Source: Epinephelus fuscoguttatus
Taxonomy: Eukaryota > Chordata > Actinopteri > Perciformes > Serranidae
Reading direction: 5' to 3'
DNA length: 64,000 bases
Assembly: GCF_011397635.1 (NCBI RefSeq)
Contig: NC_064773.1
Location: 3,400,501 to 3,464,500 of the forward strand
Below, in pieces: positions 1 through 11,322 of this stretch. Every line of letters begins with the position of its first letter. The first letter of the stretch is position 1. The notes under the pieces were generated by a model. It did no database searches. It was not told where the DNA came from and was given only the letters and a program-made list of their open reading frames with translations. The translations under genes were made by a program, and so were the position numbers.

Positions 1-800
1 GGGACATGTCCAACTGTGTCTGGAATGACAAAAGCAGGTAATTTGTTGACAAGAGGCCGGGGCATTTCCAACCACGATTGCAGCAACAAAAGTGGTATTT
101 TTTAATAACAATTTGGGACATTTCCAACTGTGTATGTTGGGGAGAAAAAAACAAGTATTTTTTAACGACAGTTTGGGACATATCCAACAGTGTCTGTAAC
201 GACAAAAGCGGGTACTTTGTTAACAAGAGGTCAAGGCATTTCCAGCCACGACTGCAGCAACAAAAGTGTCATTTTGGGACATGTCCAGTCTGGTTTGTAC
301 CAACCAAAGGTTGTTGTATTTTTCAACAACGGTTTGGGACATGTTGAGCCTTGTTTGTAGTGACAATAGTGGCTATTTTTTAAAGAGATTTTGGGACATT
401 TCCAGCCATTTTTGCGGCGACAAAAGCAGGTATTTGTTAACGAGAGTTCAGGACGTGTCCGTCCTTGTTTGTCACAACAAAGGCCAGTATTTCTTAAAGA
501 GAGTTTAAGAAATTATCAACCTTGTTTGTAGCGACAAAAGCAGGTATTTTTGAACAGTAGCTTGAGACATGCCCGGTTGTGTTTATGGCGACAAAAGCTG
601 ATATTTTGTTAACAAGAGGTCGGAACATTTCCAAACGTGTTTGTATCAAAAAAGCAGTACTTTTTAATGGCAGTTCATGACACGTTAAATATTGTTTAAA
701 GCCACAAAAGCTGGTATTTTTTTAGCAACAGTCTGGGACATTTCCAGCTGTGTATATGGTGACAAAAGCAGGTGTATTTTAAGCCAAAACAGGAGATTTC
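1..800 (+). repeat. Degenerate ~58-bp tandem array (block 1), running off the window start
   Basis: The phrase GGGACATTTCCA, with variants, recurs at about 1, 57, 115, 175, 233, 276, 335 and 393 and onward, giving a period near 58-60 bp. Each unit continues with a GTTTGTGGCGACAAAAGC-like segment and a [16 protein letters not shown] segment. Units are diverged and some carry small indels. The short ORFs here translate the array (recurring WDIS and CGDKS motifs) and are not genes. The same unit recurs at 24370-25740. Confidence 0.85.
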
Positions 801-2625
801 CTAACTCTGATCTAGTGGGTTTTGCGCCTAAACATAACCATACAGGGACAGGGACTATATATGAAATGTCGTACATGATGTATTCATAGTTTGCGGAAAC
901 ATACAATGCCAACATTCTTTCTGACATTTGGGTTGGATACTTCTCAGATGTTTGTCTCTAAGAAATACAAGTACTGTATCAGTTTTAATGTGTTAAATCT
1001 TCTAATTATCTGTGGGATTAACAACCTCCTAATTATATTCTAGGGTCACGAAACTACCCAAATTTTGTCCGGGAGTCTCTTCACAGTTTAGTTTTTAAGT
1101 GTCAGCAGTGAAGAGGAGGGAACTGCAGAGTGACATTTAAGCCAAGATCAGACTGAGTCAACACTCCTCTTTTCTGTTGGACGCTTTTTACATCATCCAT
1201 ATTCATCCATCAGTCCTCGTGTTGTCCTCTAACACTGTGTCCTCATGAAATCACCACAGCAGAGACATCCTTCTCCTCACACAGCCATGTGCTCCCTCCT
1301 CAAAACAAAACAGCAGCAGCAGCAGCAGCAGCGCCATTTTGCTGGCATGCAGAGTGACTAATGCCTGTGGTAATGTTCAGCTGCTCTGCAGAGGAAACAC
1401 TGGCTGCTTCCACTGTGGTCGTGTTCATCTTTTATCTCTCTACAGCAACATTCACAACTGAGCACATATATCCCCCATAATTTCTCCCTATTATCTGTAG
1501 CCTCATGTGAGGACATGTTGGACAATGTAAGCCTCAACCAAGCACTGAAAACACTGCAGTGCTGGTGTTGAAGCACTCTGATGGAGATACAGCAGGTCAG
1601 ATGCTTAAAAACAACCCCAGCGAGACACATTAGGCGGACATGTAAGGCTCATTGTTTTCAGATTTTCAAAACAGATGGTGTCTGTTTCTTTTGTGAGGAG
1701 CAGATCTAATGTTCAGCAGCATGTTTTGGTCCCAGGAATCAGAAAACGGCAGTGTTTGGAGCAGCCAGAGGACGTTGTAAACATGCTCCTCTGGCTGTGG
1801 CAGCTGATACAAAGTGAAACAGCACGAGAGCTGCTGACAGTGCTGCAGATCTGCGAGAGTCCTTTGAGATGTTTCCTGCTGCAGTCAGAGACGTAGCTGC
1901 CGTTAAAAAACAATGAGGTCGTGCCCTCAGTGTTCTTAGGAGGTTTTTTCAACCTGTCAGTGTGTTTCACTTTCAGTGGGAATTCAGGCCTTGTGAGGAT
2001 TTTTGTACATTTACATTACAGGATGAGTCTGGTGATATTATATATTTTTCTTCATGTTCAGACCCAAATCAACAGTGGATGTATCTGCCTTCATTACCAT
2101 GAACACACACACTGTAGTTTATTTTGACTCAACCCCACACACCTTGTCCTGCTGCCACAAATGCTGAAAATAGTCCCCAACAAATGCACTATTTCCTATA
2201 TTTGTGACGCACTACATGTTCAGTATGAACCAATGGGATTGTGGGTTAGAGGAATTAGAATAGTTGGTGTGTGTGTGTGCACATGGGACTGTTGACGAAA
2301 AGAAAAATACATAAAATATCAACAGAATTGTATCCTTCCAACAACAAGACAATTTGTTGCCTTTAAAAAATGTCTGCAAATGATTCAGTGAAAGTTAAAT
2401 CAATGAGACCAGGCTATAAAAACAGTCGTCATTCAAAAAACACATGTAGGACTTATCTTATTATTTATAAAAACTTGGCTACATTCCTGACTGCAAATGT
2501 ATCTCTGTTATTTGTATTATTTTTTTTTCAAAACTGAAAATAATGAGCCTTATTATATGCCTTAATTTTGCTCACGACCAGTCACAACAGTATAGATATA
2601 AATCATAGATATCCATCATTAGCTT
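801..2625. other. Intergenic, no gene seen; contains (CAG)7
   Basis: Short ORFs only (up to 90 codons), with no recognisable protein similarity. A perfect (CAG)7 microsatellite is at 1311-1331 and short TG runs are near 2265. Nothing else could be supported. Confidence 0.6.
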
Positions 2626-4188
2626 TTAAAGGGAAATTCTGGTATTTTTTCCAACCTCAGACTGACGTCACACCCAAACTGACCGTATTCCAAGAAATAC
2701 CATTTCTAGCTAGGTCAGAGTTGCTGAGGTTCGTCTGACTTTCCCAGTTGGAAATGTGACTTCAGGACAGTGTTCCAGTTGACGTTTACGACTGGGAATT
2801 TTGGAATTCCGACGTCCCAGTCCAAGTGGAATTCACCATTATTCTCATAATTGTGGTCATTCTGACTAATTGGTCATGCTAACTTGGCACACACCATTGT
2901 TGTTGTAAAAATTTGGAAAATACACACATACACACAAAAAGGGCGTAAGAAGTTTTCTAGAAGTTTCCAAATAAACTTAAATTATACATAAATTTTTCCA
3001 AATACTTATCTCAAATTTCAAACCAATGTGTACAGCAGGATTAGCTCCCTGATTTAGCTACTGTTGCTAACTAGCTTATCCAAACAGTAACAATTGTAGT
3101 ATCTGTTTACCTCTGTTAAGTGCTTTATAGGCGATGAATTTATAAATATGTTTTGATAAGTGTAGATGAAAAATAGATTGTTGGCTAACCTAACAGCTAG
3201 CTGGTTAACCGTCTAGTTGCCACATAAATGCAACCCTATGCCTTTATTATGGCTAATCCCTGGTAATGCTAATTTCTGCATTCAAATGGGGTCCTGTTTA
3301 TCGTGCTCACGAGAAGTGACCATATTTACACACGACTTCGTGTTCACAACTTCCAATGTCATTAACACAAGCTTATGAGTTCTACTGAACGCAGCATTTG
3401 TCTCCAACAGTGTGTCTCAAATCGCATACTTCTGTACTGAACACTTAATATTTTGAGTGCACAAGTGCACTAAATGTGCCCACACTGCATACTATGGGAA
3501 AATGCAGTGCACTACTGTCACACTCAAAACCAAACAGTTGGGTGGGTCGCCATCTTTGTGACATAGCGGAAGCTTCCCTTAGCCTACTGGATACTGTTAG
3601 CATTTGCTAGCTACTCCTAGATACAGCAGCACATGTTAATCAACACTGACACTGTGGTGTAAGTTTGGTTCAAGTGTGGGTGTCAAATGTTGGCAATAAT
3701 TCTCCTCTGGTTCGCCATTTTAAAAAAAGACAAAGAAGAAGAGGCACTTCTTGTAAGTGCAAAATGGCAGTGCATGATTTGAGACCACATTATGCTGTTG
3801 AAATAATCGCACCATGCAAGAACGTAGTTTTTTACGTAGTGTACTACTTTGAAGTGTACTAACAGAAGTGTGCAATTTGAGACACACTAGTTTGATAATT
3901 GGTTTGCTAGCTAGGTTAGCCATTTAGTTGCCCCAAACCTATGCAGTTAGCTACTAATAGCTAATCCCTGGTGCTAACAACTAGCCGACAAACTGAATCA
4001 TAAGTAGGCTAGATCTCTACTTTGTTAGCTAATGTTTCTACAGCTAACCCAGGAGGGTAATTTATGTTTTTATTTCTGTTCATACTCTGAGACAAGCATG
4101 TAAATATAGTTTCTTCTTCAGTATGACCCACAGTTAGAACAGCCACAATTTTGAGAATGTGTTGAAAAATACTGGAACGTCCCTTTAA
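2626..4188. mobile_element. TTAA-flanked DNA element, ~1.56 kb, with a nested element
   Basis: Both ends begin TTAAAGGGA when read inward, and the imperfect inverted termini continue for about 35 bp (TTCTGGTATTTTT at the left against TTCCAGTATTTTT at the right). Flanking TTAA at 2626-2629 and 4185-4188 fits the TTAA target preference of piggyBac or Kolobok-type transposons. The interior has no transposase ORF and is interrupted by a second inverted-repeat element at 3408-3890. It is therefore non-autonomous, and the superfamily is inferred. Confidence 0.6.
3408..3890. mobile_element. Nested MITE with GTGTGTCTCAAA-type inverted termini
   Basis: The left end reads CAGTGTGTCTCAAATCGCA and the right end is the inverse, with a few mismatches, of CTAGTGTGTCTCAAATTGCA. 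A further inverted segment (ACTTCTGT, AGTGTACT) lies inside. Length is about 480 bp with no ORF. It lies inside the 2626-4188 element, so it inserted later. The termini resemble hAT-type fish MITEs; this family call is an inference, since no clean 8-bp target duplication was found. Confidence 0.55.
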
Positions 4189-6538
4189 GGATGTCAAACT
4201 CATGCACCTGCAGGTGTCTGACCAACAAAAGACCAGAGTTTCTCTTGAATTTTTGTTCAAATAATCCATATTTTAACTTCTCTATCTCACTCACTGTGCA
4301 CTGCAGCCATGTGTCATCAACCAGGACAAGCGTGAGTTTACACAGGCCCAGTAATCTGGCCCCAGAATATGGAATATATTCATATCTTTATCGAAACATG
4401 TTAGTCGATTACCCTCTTCTTTTCCAGGTGTGCAGGGAGTAGTGCATCTTTATGGCAGGAGAAGATAAGCTGCACATAGTAAGCTCTTTGCTGTCTATTG
4501 GAACGGGAGGCACTTTAGTCAATTCTAAAATGAGACGGGGTTCAAGGCACTAGAAACTAATTTTAGATATATCTATGAAATTTGTTAAATATTACTGCTT
4601 TCCTTCTTCAAACTGTTTAAAAGTCAAATGCAAGAGAGAAAAGAAATTGGGTCACAAATCACATAAAAATGATCCCATGCACTCCATCATCAAGATCAAA
4701 GCTTTAAATAAATGAAAAAGGAGGATGTTATTTCTGAAGTGTCATTTTTTTAAAGAGATCGTCGGATATGTCTCTTCTGATTTTTTTTGCCTTGTTTTCA
4801 TTTTATTTATTTTTTTTTTCTTTTAGCAGGTTTGTCCCCTCCGGCAGTTTGCTCCGTCATGCACCGTATCCTGTCGTTAGCTTGACAATAATGAGGAGAA
4901 TCATCATCATCCCCCAGCTCCCGAGGTCCCTCCACAACTGCAAGCAATTTAATACTGTAGTCATGCATTGAGTATACATAGCTATACCATAGCTAATTAG
5001 GCCATAATGCTTTAGTATTTTGACATGCCATGATCTTCGAAAAAGAAGTGTTCCTGTTCCCTTAATGCTTCAACATTCAACACGTAAATGCTTTGAAATA
5101 AATAATAATAAATAGCCAGTGCACTTTTGGTGAAAACAAATGAGGGAAAAAATTCCAGGAGGAGAAGATGAAGGTCCAGGAAGAAAAAAAAAATGTAAAA
5201 ATAAAAATGAGGTAACGTCTTGTGCATGCCGATATAAGAGAGAAGAGAGTCTCCACATGCGTTTATATAAAGGAGTGTTGCATGGCATCATACAGGGAAC
5301 CTCCAGCCGACCTATAGCAGCAGCAGCAGTGCAGATAATCCTCCACAAGGCTCGGCACACTTCCTGTTTGTTTCTGATAAGGTGCCTGAAAAACATCCAT
5401 CAACATCTGGCGTCGAGTTTCCCAAAATGTCCCTGGATGTGCCGCGGAAAAACACGCCTGAACTTCAACTGTAATCCACTCGAAATGTGTCGCCCACGAA
5501 CGTGTTCTTCAAATCTCAGTTGGGCTTTGTTTTGTTTTTTTAGTCGAGTCTATTGCACAAAGCCGAAAAGGTGTCGAGGAAATTTTTGGATAAATTAATG
5601 TCAAATTAATTGTGCCTTCATGTTCCAGTGTACTTAGTCATGTTGAATTTCTATTGTCAACTCAAACCTTTGTGTTTGCAACTGACTTTCACTGAGCTAA
5701 CTTTGGGATTGCGTCTTCATTTCTTGCACTTTCTTGCAACTTATTTTTATCTTCCGTTTTATTTTAATCCTGCTGTTGAAAGGTGCTACACAAATAAATT
5801 TGCCCTCCCTCAAACTAAATCTTACTCTCACATGACTTCATTTGCTCCCATCTTTGTCTCTTGTGCATCAATCTGTAGCCATTAAAAGCTCCAGATAAAG
5901 ATTTTTTTTCATCTAAATTCATCTTAACCCAGGTGTAATTCTATAAATTACATTTAAGAGACCTATAAGAGATAATTACGTTGTGCTTTAACAGCCTAAA
6001 CCTGCTGTATGTCCACACATCTGGGTAAAAAAAAATCAATTAAAGGAGCACTTTTAAGACATATCTTAAAAGAATAGTAAAAATTGGTGCAACGGAGACT
6101 GAAATTCGGGGCACTGGTTCCTACATTTCCCATAGTGCAACTCATTCATATCGACCATAATGTCTTTTGTTAGACACTTCCTGTCTGATGAAGGCTAGTG
6201 AATTTGGAATGGTCAAAATATTGGCAGTGTTGTCTTTTAATACTCTTTCTGCTTCATCAACACCAACATCTTTCAAACTGGTACAGATTGAGTCAATAAT
6301 TTATCAAAAACGTTTCCCGACACCTGCTGAACTCTGCGCTATTGCCAAACAAGTCTGTCTTTGTGTTTTCATGAAATAACTGAGCTTCTATCTTAAATTT
6401 ACCACGTGTGCCTTTAACTCTGAAAAGTCTTCACACACGTTTTGAATGATTCAATGCAAAAGAAGAATAAAATGCACCAATGGAGATAAAGCATCCAGAT
6501 ATTTCTACAATATTTACACTGGTGCGTTGGACGCTGCC
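4189..6538. other. Region downstream of kcna1, including its undefined 3' UTR
   Basis: No convincing coding sequence. Because kcna1 runs leftward, its 3' UTR must lie in the right part of this interval. Several TTTATT strings on the plus strand (minus-strand AATAAA), for example near 4802 and 5757, are candidate polyadenylation signals, but none can be chosen by eye. ORFs such as 5140-5598 show no family features and have low-complexity lysine-rich starts. Confidence 0.5.
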
Positions 6539-8029
6539 TCACACGTCGGTGAGCAGCTTCCCCTTGTTCACACAGTTCTGACTGGGAGCCGTGCAGTTGG
6601 CAGTCCTAAGGTTCGCTTCCCTAAAGTTATCGATGCTGTTGTTCATGTCCTCATCTATCTCCATGTACTCCGACTTGCTGACCACTGAGGAGCTGCGGCG
6701 GCTCGAGTTGCTGTCCGACGCCAAGTTCTGGTTGCTGACATTGAGCAGCTGGGCCTGCTCCTCACCCTCCGTCTCCCGGTGGTAGAAGTAGTTGAAGTTG
6801 GACACAATGACAGGCACCGGGAGTGCGATGGTCAACACTCCGGCAATGGCGCACAGCGAGCCCACGATCTTCCCCCCGATGGTCACGGGGTACATGTCCC
6901 CATAGCCGACAGTGGTCATGGACACTACCGCCCACCAGAAAGCATCCGGGATGCTGGTGAAGAACGACTCCTTCTCCTCGGCCTCGGCAAAGTAGACAGC
7001 GCTGGAGAACAAAATCACACCGATGAAGAGGAAGAAAATGAGCAAGCCCAGCTCCCTCATGCTCGCCTTTAGAGTTTGCCCCAAAATCTGGAGCCCCTTT
7101 GAGTGTCGGGACAGTTTAAAGATCCTGAATACCCTCACAAGACGGATTACCCTGAGAATAGCCAGAGATGTGGCCTGTTCCCCTCCTCCCTTCCCCTCCT
7201 TGTTGTCTTGGTCGTCGGCCAGCTCTGTTCCAAGTGTGATGAAGTATGGGATTATAGCCACAATATCAATAGAGTTCATCATGTTTTTAAAGAAAGCCGC
7301 CTTGCTGGGACAGGCGAAAAACCGGACTATCAACTCAAAAGAAAACCAGATGATACAGAGCGTCTCCACCACGAAGAAAGGGTCTGTGAGGACATTTGCT
7401 TTGTAAAACACGGTGGTGTTCCCGATCTGGCGCATCCGCTGGCTGGGATCCTCCTTCAGCTCTGGTAATGTCTCCAAACAAAATATAACTATTGAAATAA
7501 GAATAACCATCACTGAGACGATGGCGATTCCCCGGGCGGGCCCTGAGCTCTCTGGATGCTCAAAGAGGAGCCAGATCTGGCGCTGGAACTCCTTCTCTGG
7601 CAGGGGCCGCTCCTCCTCCCGGATAAATCCCTCATCCTCTCGAAACTTCTCCATGGCCTCCGCGCCGAGTTCATAAAACTTTATCTCCTCTGAGAACATA
7701 TCCAGCGGCACGTTGACCGGTCTTCGTAGCCGTCCCCCTGACTGGTAATAATACAAGATAGCGTCGAAACTCGGGCGATTCCGGTCGAAGAAATACTCGT
7801 TTCGTAAAGGGTCAAAGTAGCGCATCCTCTTCTTGGGGTTCCCGAGGAGAGTCTCGGGGAACTGGGCTAGTGTCTTTAGCTGGGTCTCGAAGCGCAGCCC
7901 TGAGATGTTGATGACCACCCGCTCGCAGCAGTCGTGGTCGTCGTGGTCGTCGTCGGGCGGGTAGGGGTCCTGCGGGTGTCCCGGCAGGGTGGAGGTCTCG
8001 TCCATGTTCTCTGTGGACACCACGGTCAT
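6539..8029 (-). CDS. kcna1: Voltage-gated potassium channel Kv1.1 (Shaker family), complete single-exon CDS
   Basis: A 496-residue intact reading frame. It forms the alpha subunit of a tetrameric delayed-rectifier K+ channel in the neuronal plasma membrane, which repolarises axons. Seen in order: T1 tetramerisation domain about 36-130; S1 about 166-187; an N-glycosylation sequon NTT at 204-206 in the S1-S2 loop; S2 about 215-240; S3 about 250-270; S4 about 288-308 with regularly spaced R293, R296, R299, R302, K305, R308; S5 about 323-345; selectivity filter TVGYG at 373-377, followed by D378 and Y380 (the external TEA position, tyrosine in Kv1.1); S6 with PVP at 404-406; a serine-rich RRSSS stretch at 444-448; and the C-terminal PDZ ligand TDV. 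The N-terminus ([11 protein letters not shown]) and the C-terminal half fit Kv1.1 better than Kv1.2. Length matches the family (about 495). The start has A at -3. There is no N-type inactivation ball. Whether this is the teleost a or b paralog cannot be decided here. Confidence 0.97.
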   Translation of the reverse strand: MTVVSTENMDETSTLPGHPQDPYPPDDDHDDHDCCERVVINISGLRFETQLKTLAQFPETLLGNPKKRMRYFDPLRNEYFFDRNRPSFDAILYYYQSGGRLRRPVNVPLDMFSEEIKFYELGAEAMEKFREDEGFIREEERPLPEKEFQRQIWLLFEHPESSGPARGIAIVSVMVILISIVIFCLETLPELKEDPSQRMRQIGNTTVFYKANVLTDPFFVVETLCIIWFSFELIVRFFACPSKAAFFKNMMNSIDIVAIIPYFITLGTELADDQDNKEGKGGGEQATSLAILRVIRLVRVFRIFKLSRHSKGLQILGQTLKASMRELGLLIFFLFIGVILFSSAVYFAEAEEKESFFTSIPDAFWWAVVSMTTVGYGDMYPVTIGGKIVGSLCAIAGVLTIALPVPVIVSNFNYFYHRETEGEEQAQLLNVSNQNLASDSNSSRRSSSVVSKSEYMEIDEDMNNSIDNFREANLRTANCTAPSQNCVNKGKLLTDV

Positions 8030-8216
8030 CCTTCCTGGCGGGTGGAGGACAGGAAGAGGAAGCGGCGTGAAGGTGAAGGACAGCAGGTCGAAGTGAGGAA
8101 GCCTCTACTGAGGCCGCGAGCTGTGCAGAGCCTCCTTCTCCATCATCATCATCACCACCACCATCATCATCATCATCTCCGAGCTGAACATCTTTCTCTC
8201 AGCGATGCTTCGTCAC

Positions 8217-8539
8217 CTGCCAGAGGGTGAAACAAACTGGTCTCACAAAGCACATAGATCTCCCTTCACATCCTGTTTGTATCTGCTTCAACAGCAGGAG
8301 AGACAAACACCATGCAGCAGGGTACAGTAGCCTGTGCTGCATTTGCTGTATTTTTACCGCATACATCAGTATTCAAGTTTGCAGTCCTGCTGTGCTTCCT
8401 CTCTGCGCACATCAGGACCTGCAGTTTCCTCTTACACATCAACTACTGTCCAGTCACACAAAGATCTGACACACTCAAATCAACAAATAAATATCCTCTA
8501 AATGTCAAATGTGCTTTAAGAAGATGAATAAAAATGTAC
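8217..8539 (-). other. Putative 5' UTR intron of kcna1
   Basis: On the minus strand a good donor (CTCAG then GTACAT, GT at 8539-8538) lies upstream of an acceptor preceded by a pyrimidine-rich tract (CCCTCTGGCAG, AG at 8218-8217). The acceptor is about 187 bases before the kcna1 ATG. Mammalian Kv1.1 genes keep the whole CDS in one exon behind a 5' UTR intron, which fits. No transcript evidence is available here, and other splice sites are possible. Confidence 0.35.
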
Positions 8540-8719
8540 CTGAGCTGAGCTGGAGAGCAGCGGATGGAAGGAATGTCCTCACCAGCGCACACCTTTCCCC
8601 ACTTGGGTTTAATACTGATATCGTTTTACAGTATCTCTGAAAAATTAATAGACTATGTTGTCTTGGTCAACATCCGTATCCTCTTGGTGTAGGTTTTCAG
8701 CGTCGATCGGAGCAGCCCG

Positions 8720-8750
8720 CAGGAGGAGGAGGAGGAGGAGGAGGAGGAGG
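8720..8750 (+). repeat. (GAG)n microsatellite upstream of kcna1
   Basis: About ten uninterrupted AGG/GAG triplets within the presumed kcna1 upstream region. Confidence 0.95.
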
Positions 8751-9320
8751 CTTCAGACGGCTTCAAACCGCAGCTCAGCAGCAAAAATCCTGACTGACAA
8801 TTTGGAAAAATCATGCTGGAGATGAAGGAGGGAGAGGACGGAGACTGGTGCAGAGAAAAACAAGATATAAAGCTCCCAGTCTGATGGGGAGAACTGGGAA
8901 GACTGGACACTGCAGCATCAGCAGAAAGCCGCGCTCCTGCTTTTTTTTTTTCTCCTTTTGCTGCGGTGAAAAAAATCCGCGGAAGCTTTAACGGCAAAAA
9001 AAAACTTAGATCCCGCGCTCAGAGGCGCACGAGACAGAGGATGTGTCTCCGGTAATTTGGAAGCATATTGCAGGATTTCATGTAGAGAGGAAAAAGGAGA
9101 AGTGAGTGAAGTGAGGGAGGGAGGGGTTAGGAGAGAGGGAGTGAGTGAGGGGAGCGAGGAAGAGGAGAGGAGGGGGGTTTCGACGCAATGCAGACAGACT
9201 GTAAAACACAGTTGGCACTACAGTATCTGCAAAAGCACCAGCTCACCCAACAACACAGCAGCAGGTCCGCACCGAGCTGCACGACCCACCACAGCGCGCC
9301 TCACACTCATTTTACTCTAA

Positions 9321-10192
9321 TATACCTCATTAGAAATTAAATCAATGGACGCTGCGAGGTCTCAATACATTAAAACATCCTCTGCATCACGTTATGTAAC
9401 AGCGTGTTTGCTATATATTCTGCTGCTGGTATCAAACACTCATGCTGGGGTTTTTCCTCAGCTCTCACTTTGACTGGAGGAATCTGCAGCAGGAAGCGGC
9501 TCTAACCTTTTCCCATAATTGGCTGCTGAGCAGTTTGCGACAGTCGGGCCTGCATGTTGGTGTAAATACCCCGGTGTTGCTATGGTAACAGGGAATAACC
9601 AGCAGAGTGATTCTTTTTTTATTTATTATTTATTTGTATTTATTTATTTATTTAGTGGTCATGTGTGAAAACTACATGACAGAAAGAGTCTAACAGGCTT
9701 CAGAGCAGCAACTGATCAATAGTATCAGCCTGTATGGAAGCCCATTGATGCCAGAAAAAGAAAAACATTCATAGGTATTGATAAGTCAAATTTAATCGTC
9801 TTAGCAGGTAAAAAATAACATCAATTGCCCTGTTAATAAATACATTTCTGATGTCTCAAGAGAACATTAAGGCTTCGATACCATTGGTTGGCATTAACAT
9901 ATCCACCCCTTTTCGACATAGCGAGCCAATGGCCTCTGGAAGCTTTTGAAGCCACAGTGGCTGTAACATACCTCAGCCTATGTGTGTTAAGATGAACAAA
10001 TTTGACTGATTAATACAAACGTCAAAATAGACATATAGAGCTCTTCCACGTTCCAGAGGCCACCAACCCATTAGATATTAATATTTGGTTGAATTTAGGT
10101 TGTGATGCAAGGTGGTCAAAATTCAATGTCTGTAAAATGTTGAATACTGACGATACATGTTTTTGATATTTTGTTGGATTAAAGTTGTGTTG
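9321..10192. other. Intergenic, no gene seen
   Basis: AT-rich sequence with a TTTATTTATT-like tract near 9616-9653. No ORF of note and no recognisable repeat boundary. Confidence 0.5.
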
Positions 10193-10884
10193 TTAAAGGG
10201 ATGGTGCACCCAAAAATGTAAATTCAGCCATTATCTACTCACCCATATGCCGAGGGAGGCTCAGGTGAAGTTTTAGAGTCCTCACATCACTTGCAGAGAT
10301 CCAAGGGGAGAGGAGGTAGCAACACAACTCCACTTAATGGAGGCTGACGGCGCCCCAGATTCAAACGTCCAAAAACACATCATTGAAACCACAAAATATC
10401 TCCATACTGCTCGTCCGTAGTGATCCAAGTGTCCTGAAGCCCCGACATAAAAAGTTGTTTGGAAAAACATCATTTGAACGCTTGCGCAAGACCATGAGAC
10501 ACGGGCACCGCCTTCATGTGTGTTCACATGCTTTCACTGGTCTTGTGCGAAAGGCAGTCAGAGCTACAGGCTGCAATGAGGCTAAAAACAGAGTTCAAAT
10601 GAGGTTTTTCCAAACAACTTTTTATGTCGGGGCTTCAGGACACTTGGATCACTACGGACGAGCAGTATGGAGATATTTTGTGGTTTCAATGATGTGTTTT
10701 TGGACGTTTGAATCTGGGGCGCCGTCAGCCTCCATTAGGTGGAGTTGTGTTGCTACCTCCTCTCCCCTTGGATCTCTGCAAGTGATGTGAGGACTCTAAA
10801 ACTTCACCTGAGCCTCCCTCGGCATATGGGTGAGTAGATAGATAGATGGCTGAATTTACATTTTTGGGTGCACTATCCCTTTAA
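10193..10884. mobile_element. TTAA-flanked foldback MITE (Angel/Kolobok- or piggyBac-like)
   Basis: A 692-bp element with TTAA at both outer edges (10193-10196 and 10881-10884) and two long inverted arms of roughly 270-280 bp. The left arm starts TTAAAGGGATGGTGCACCC and the right arm ends in its near-complement. The two arms encode the same meaningless 80-residue ORF on opposite strands. The central spacer (about 10475-10600) holds a smaller inverted pair. The right arm has gained extra GATA units (near 10838). The terminal TTAAAGGGA..CACCC is typical of abundant fish non-autonomous elements. Confidence 0.8.
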
Positions 10885-11322
10885 GTAACCAAAATCCAAC
10901 ATCATCAAAACATGTCATGCCAACATAATGTTGACACAAAATAACGACATCTAGTCGTAAGGTGTAGAGAACAAAACCCAACATCTGCAAAACATAATGG
11001 TGTTCGCACCCACACAAAGTAAAAATCTATCATAGTTACACATTTAAAATACCATCGACCCAGTTTTCAATCCAACTAAATATAACGTCTGTCCGACATA
11101 AAAGTTCAATGTCTTTCTGGCGTCATTTTAACGTCCGGTGCCTGCTGGAAAAGTTTTAACTCACTAATCTAAATTGAATATATTAATGAACCTACTAAGT
11201 GGAAAATACAAGTACATTGAATAACTGTGATTTTATAATTTTTGGCCCAGAAAAAAATTATTAAAAAAAACAAGTCAACACTACAAGGCTCAGATTGAAT
11301 TGTGAGAAAATTATAACAACAG

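Larger units (their letters stand above)
8030..9320 (-). promoter_or_regulatory. kcna1 5' leader and probable promoter-proximal region
   Basis: This is the sequence immediately upstream of the minus-strand gene. It holds a CAT/CAC triplet repeat (8140-8177), the predicted UTR intron, a (GAG)n tract (8720-8750), a poly-T/poly-A stretch near 8940-9003 and a long purine-rich G/A tract (about 9085-9180). CpG content is higher than in surrounding DNA between about 8700 and 9320. No clear TATA box was identified, so the transcription start is not placed. The region assignment rests on position and composition only. Confidence 0.35.

Noticed and set aside
78..508. Plus-strand ORFs with repeated WDIS and CxDKS motifs
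   Set aside because: They read through the 58-bp tandem array; the apparent protein repeats are the DNA repeats.
5140..5598. 152-codon plus-strand ORF
   Set aside because: No recognisable domain, lysine-rich low-complexity start, overlapping ORFs on the other strand; probably in or near the kcna1 3' region.
6779..7468. Plus-strand ORFs of 97-127 codons opposite kcna1
   Set aside because: They are antisense shadows of a highly conserved coding sequence; no start context or protein similarity.
8140..8177. Poly-histidine coding stretch
   Set aside because: Only an artefact frame of a CAT/CAC triplet repeat in the kcna1 leader, on the strand opposite to the gene.
10282..10790. 80- and 135-codon ORFs on opposite strands with the same peptide
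   Set aside because: They are the two arms of the TTAA foldback element.
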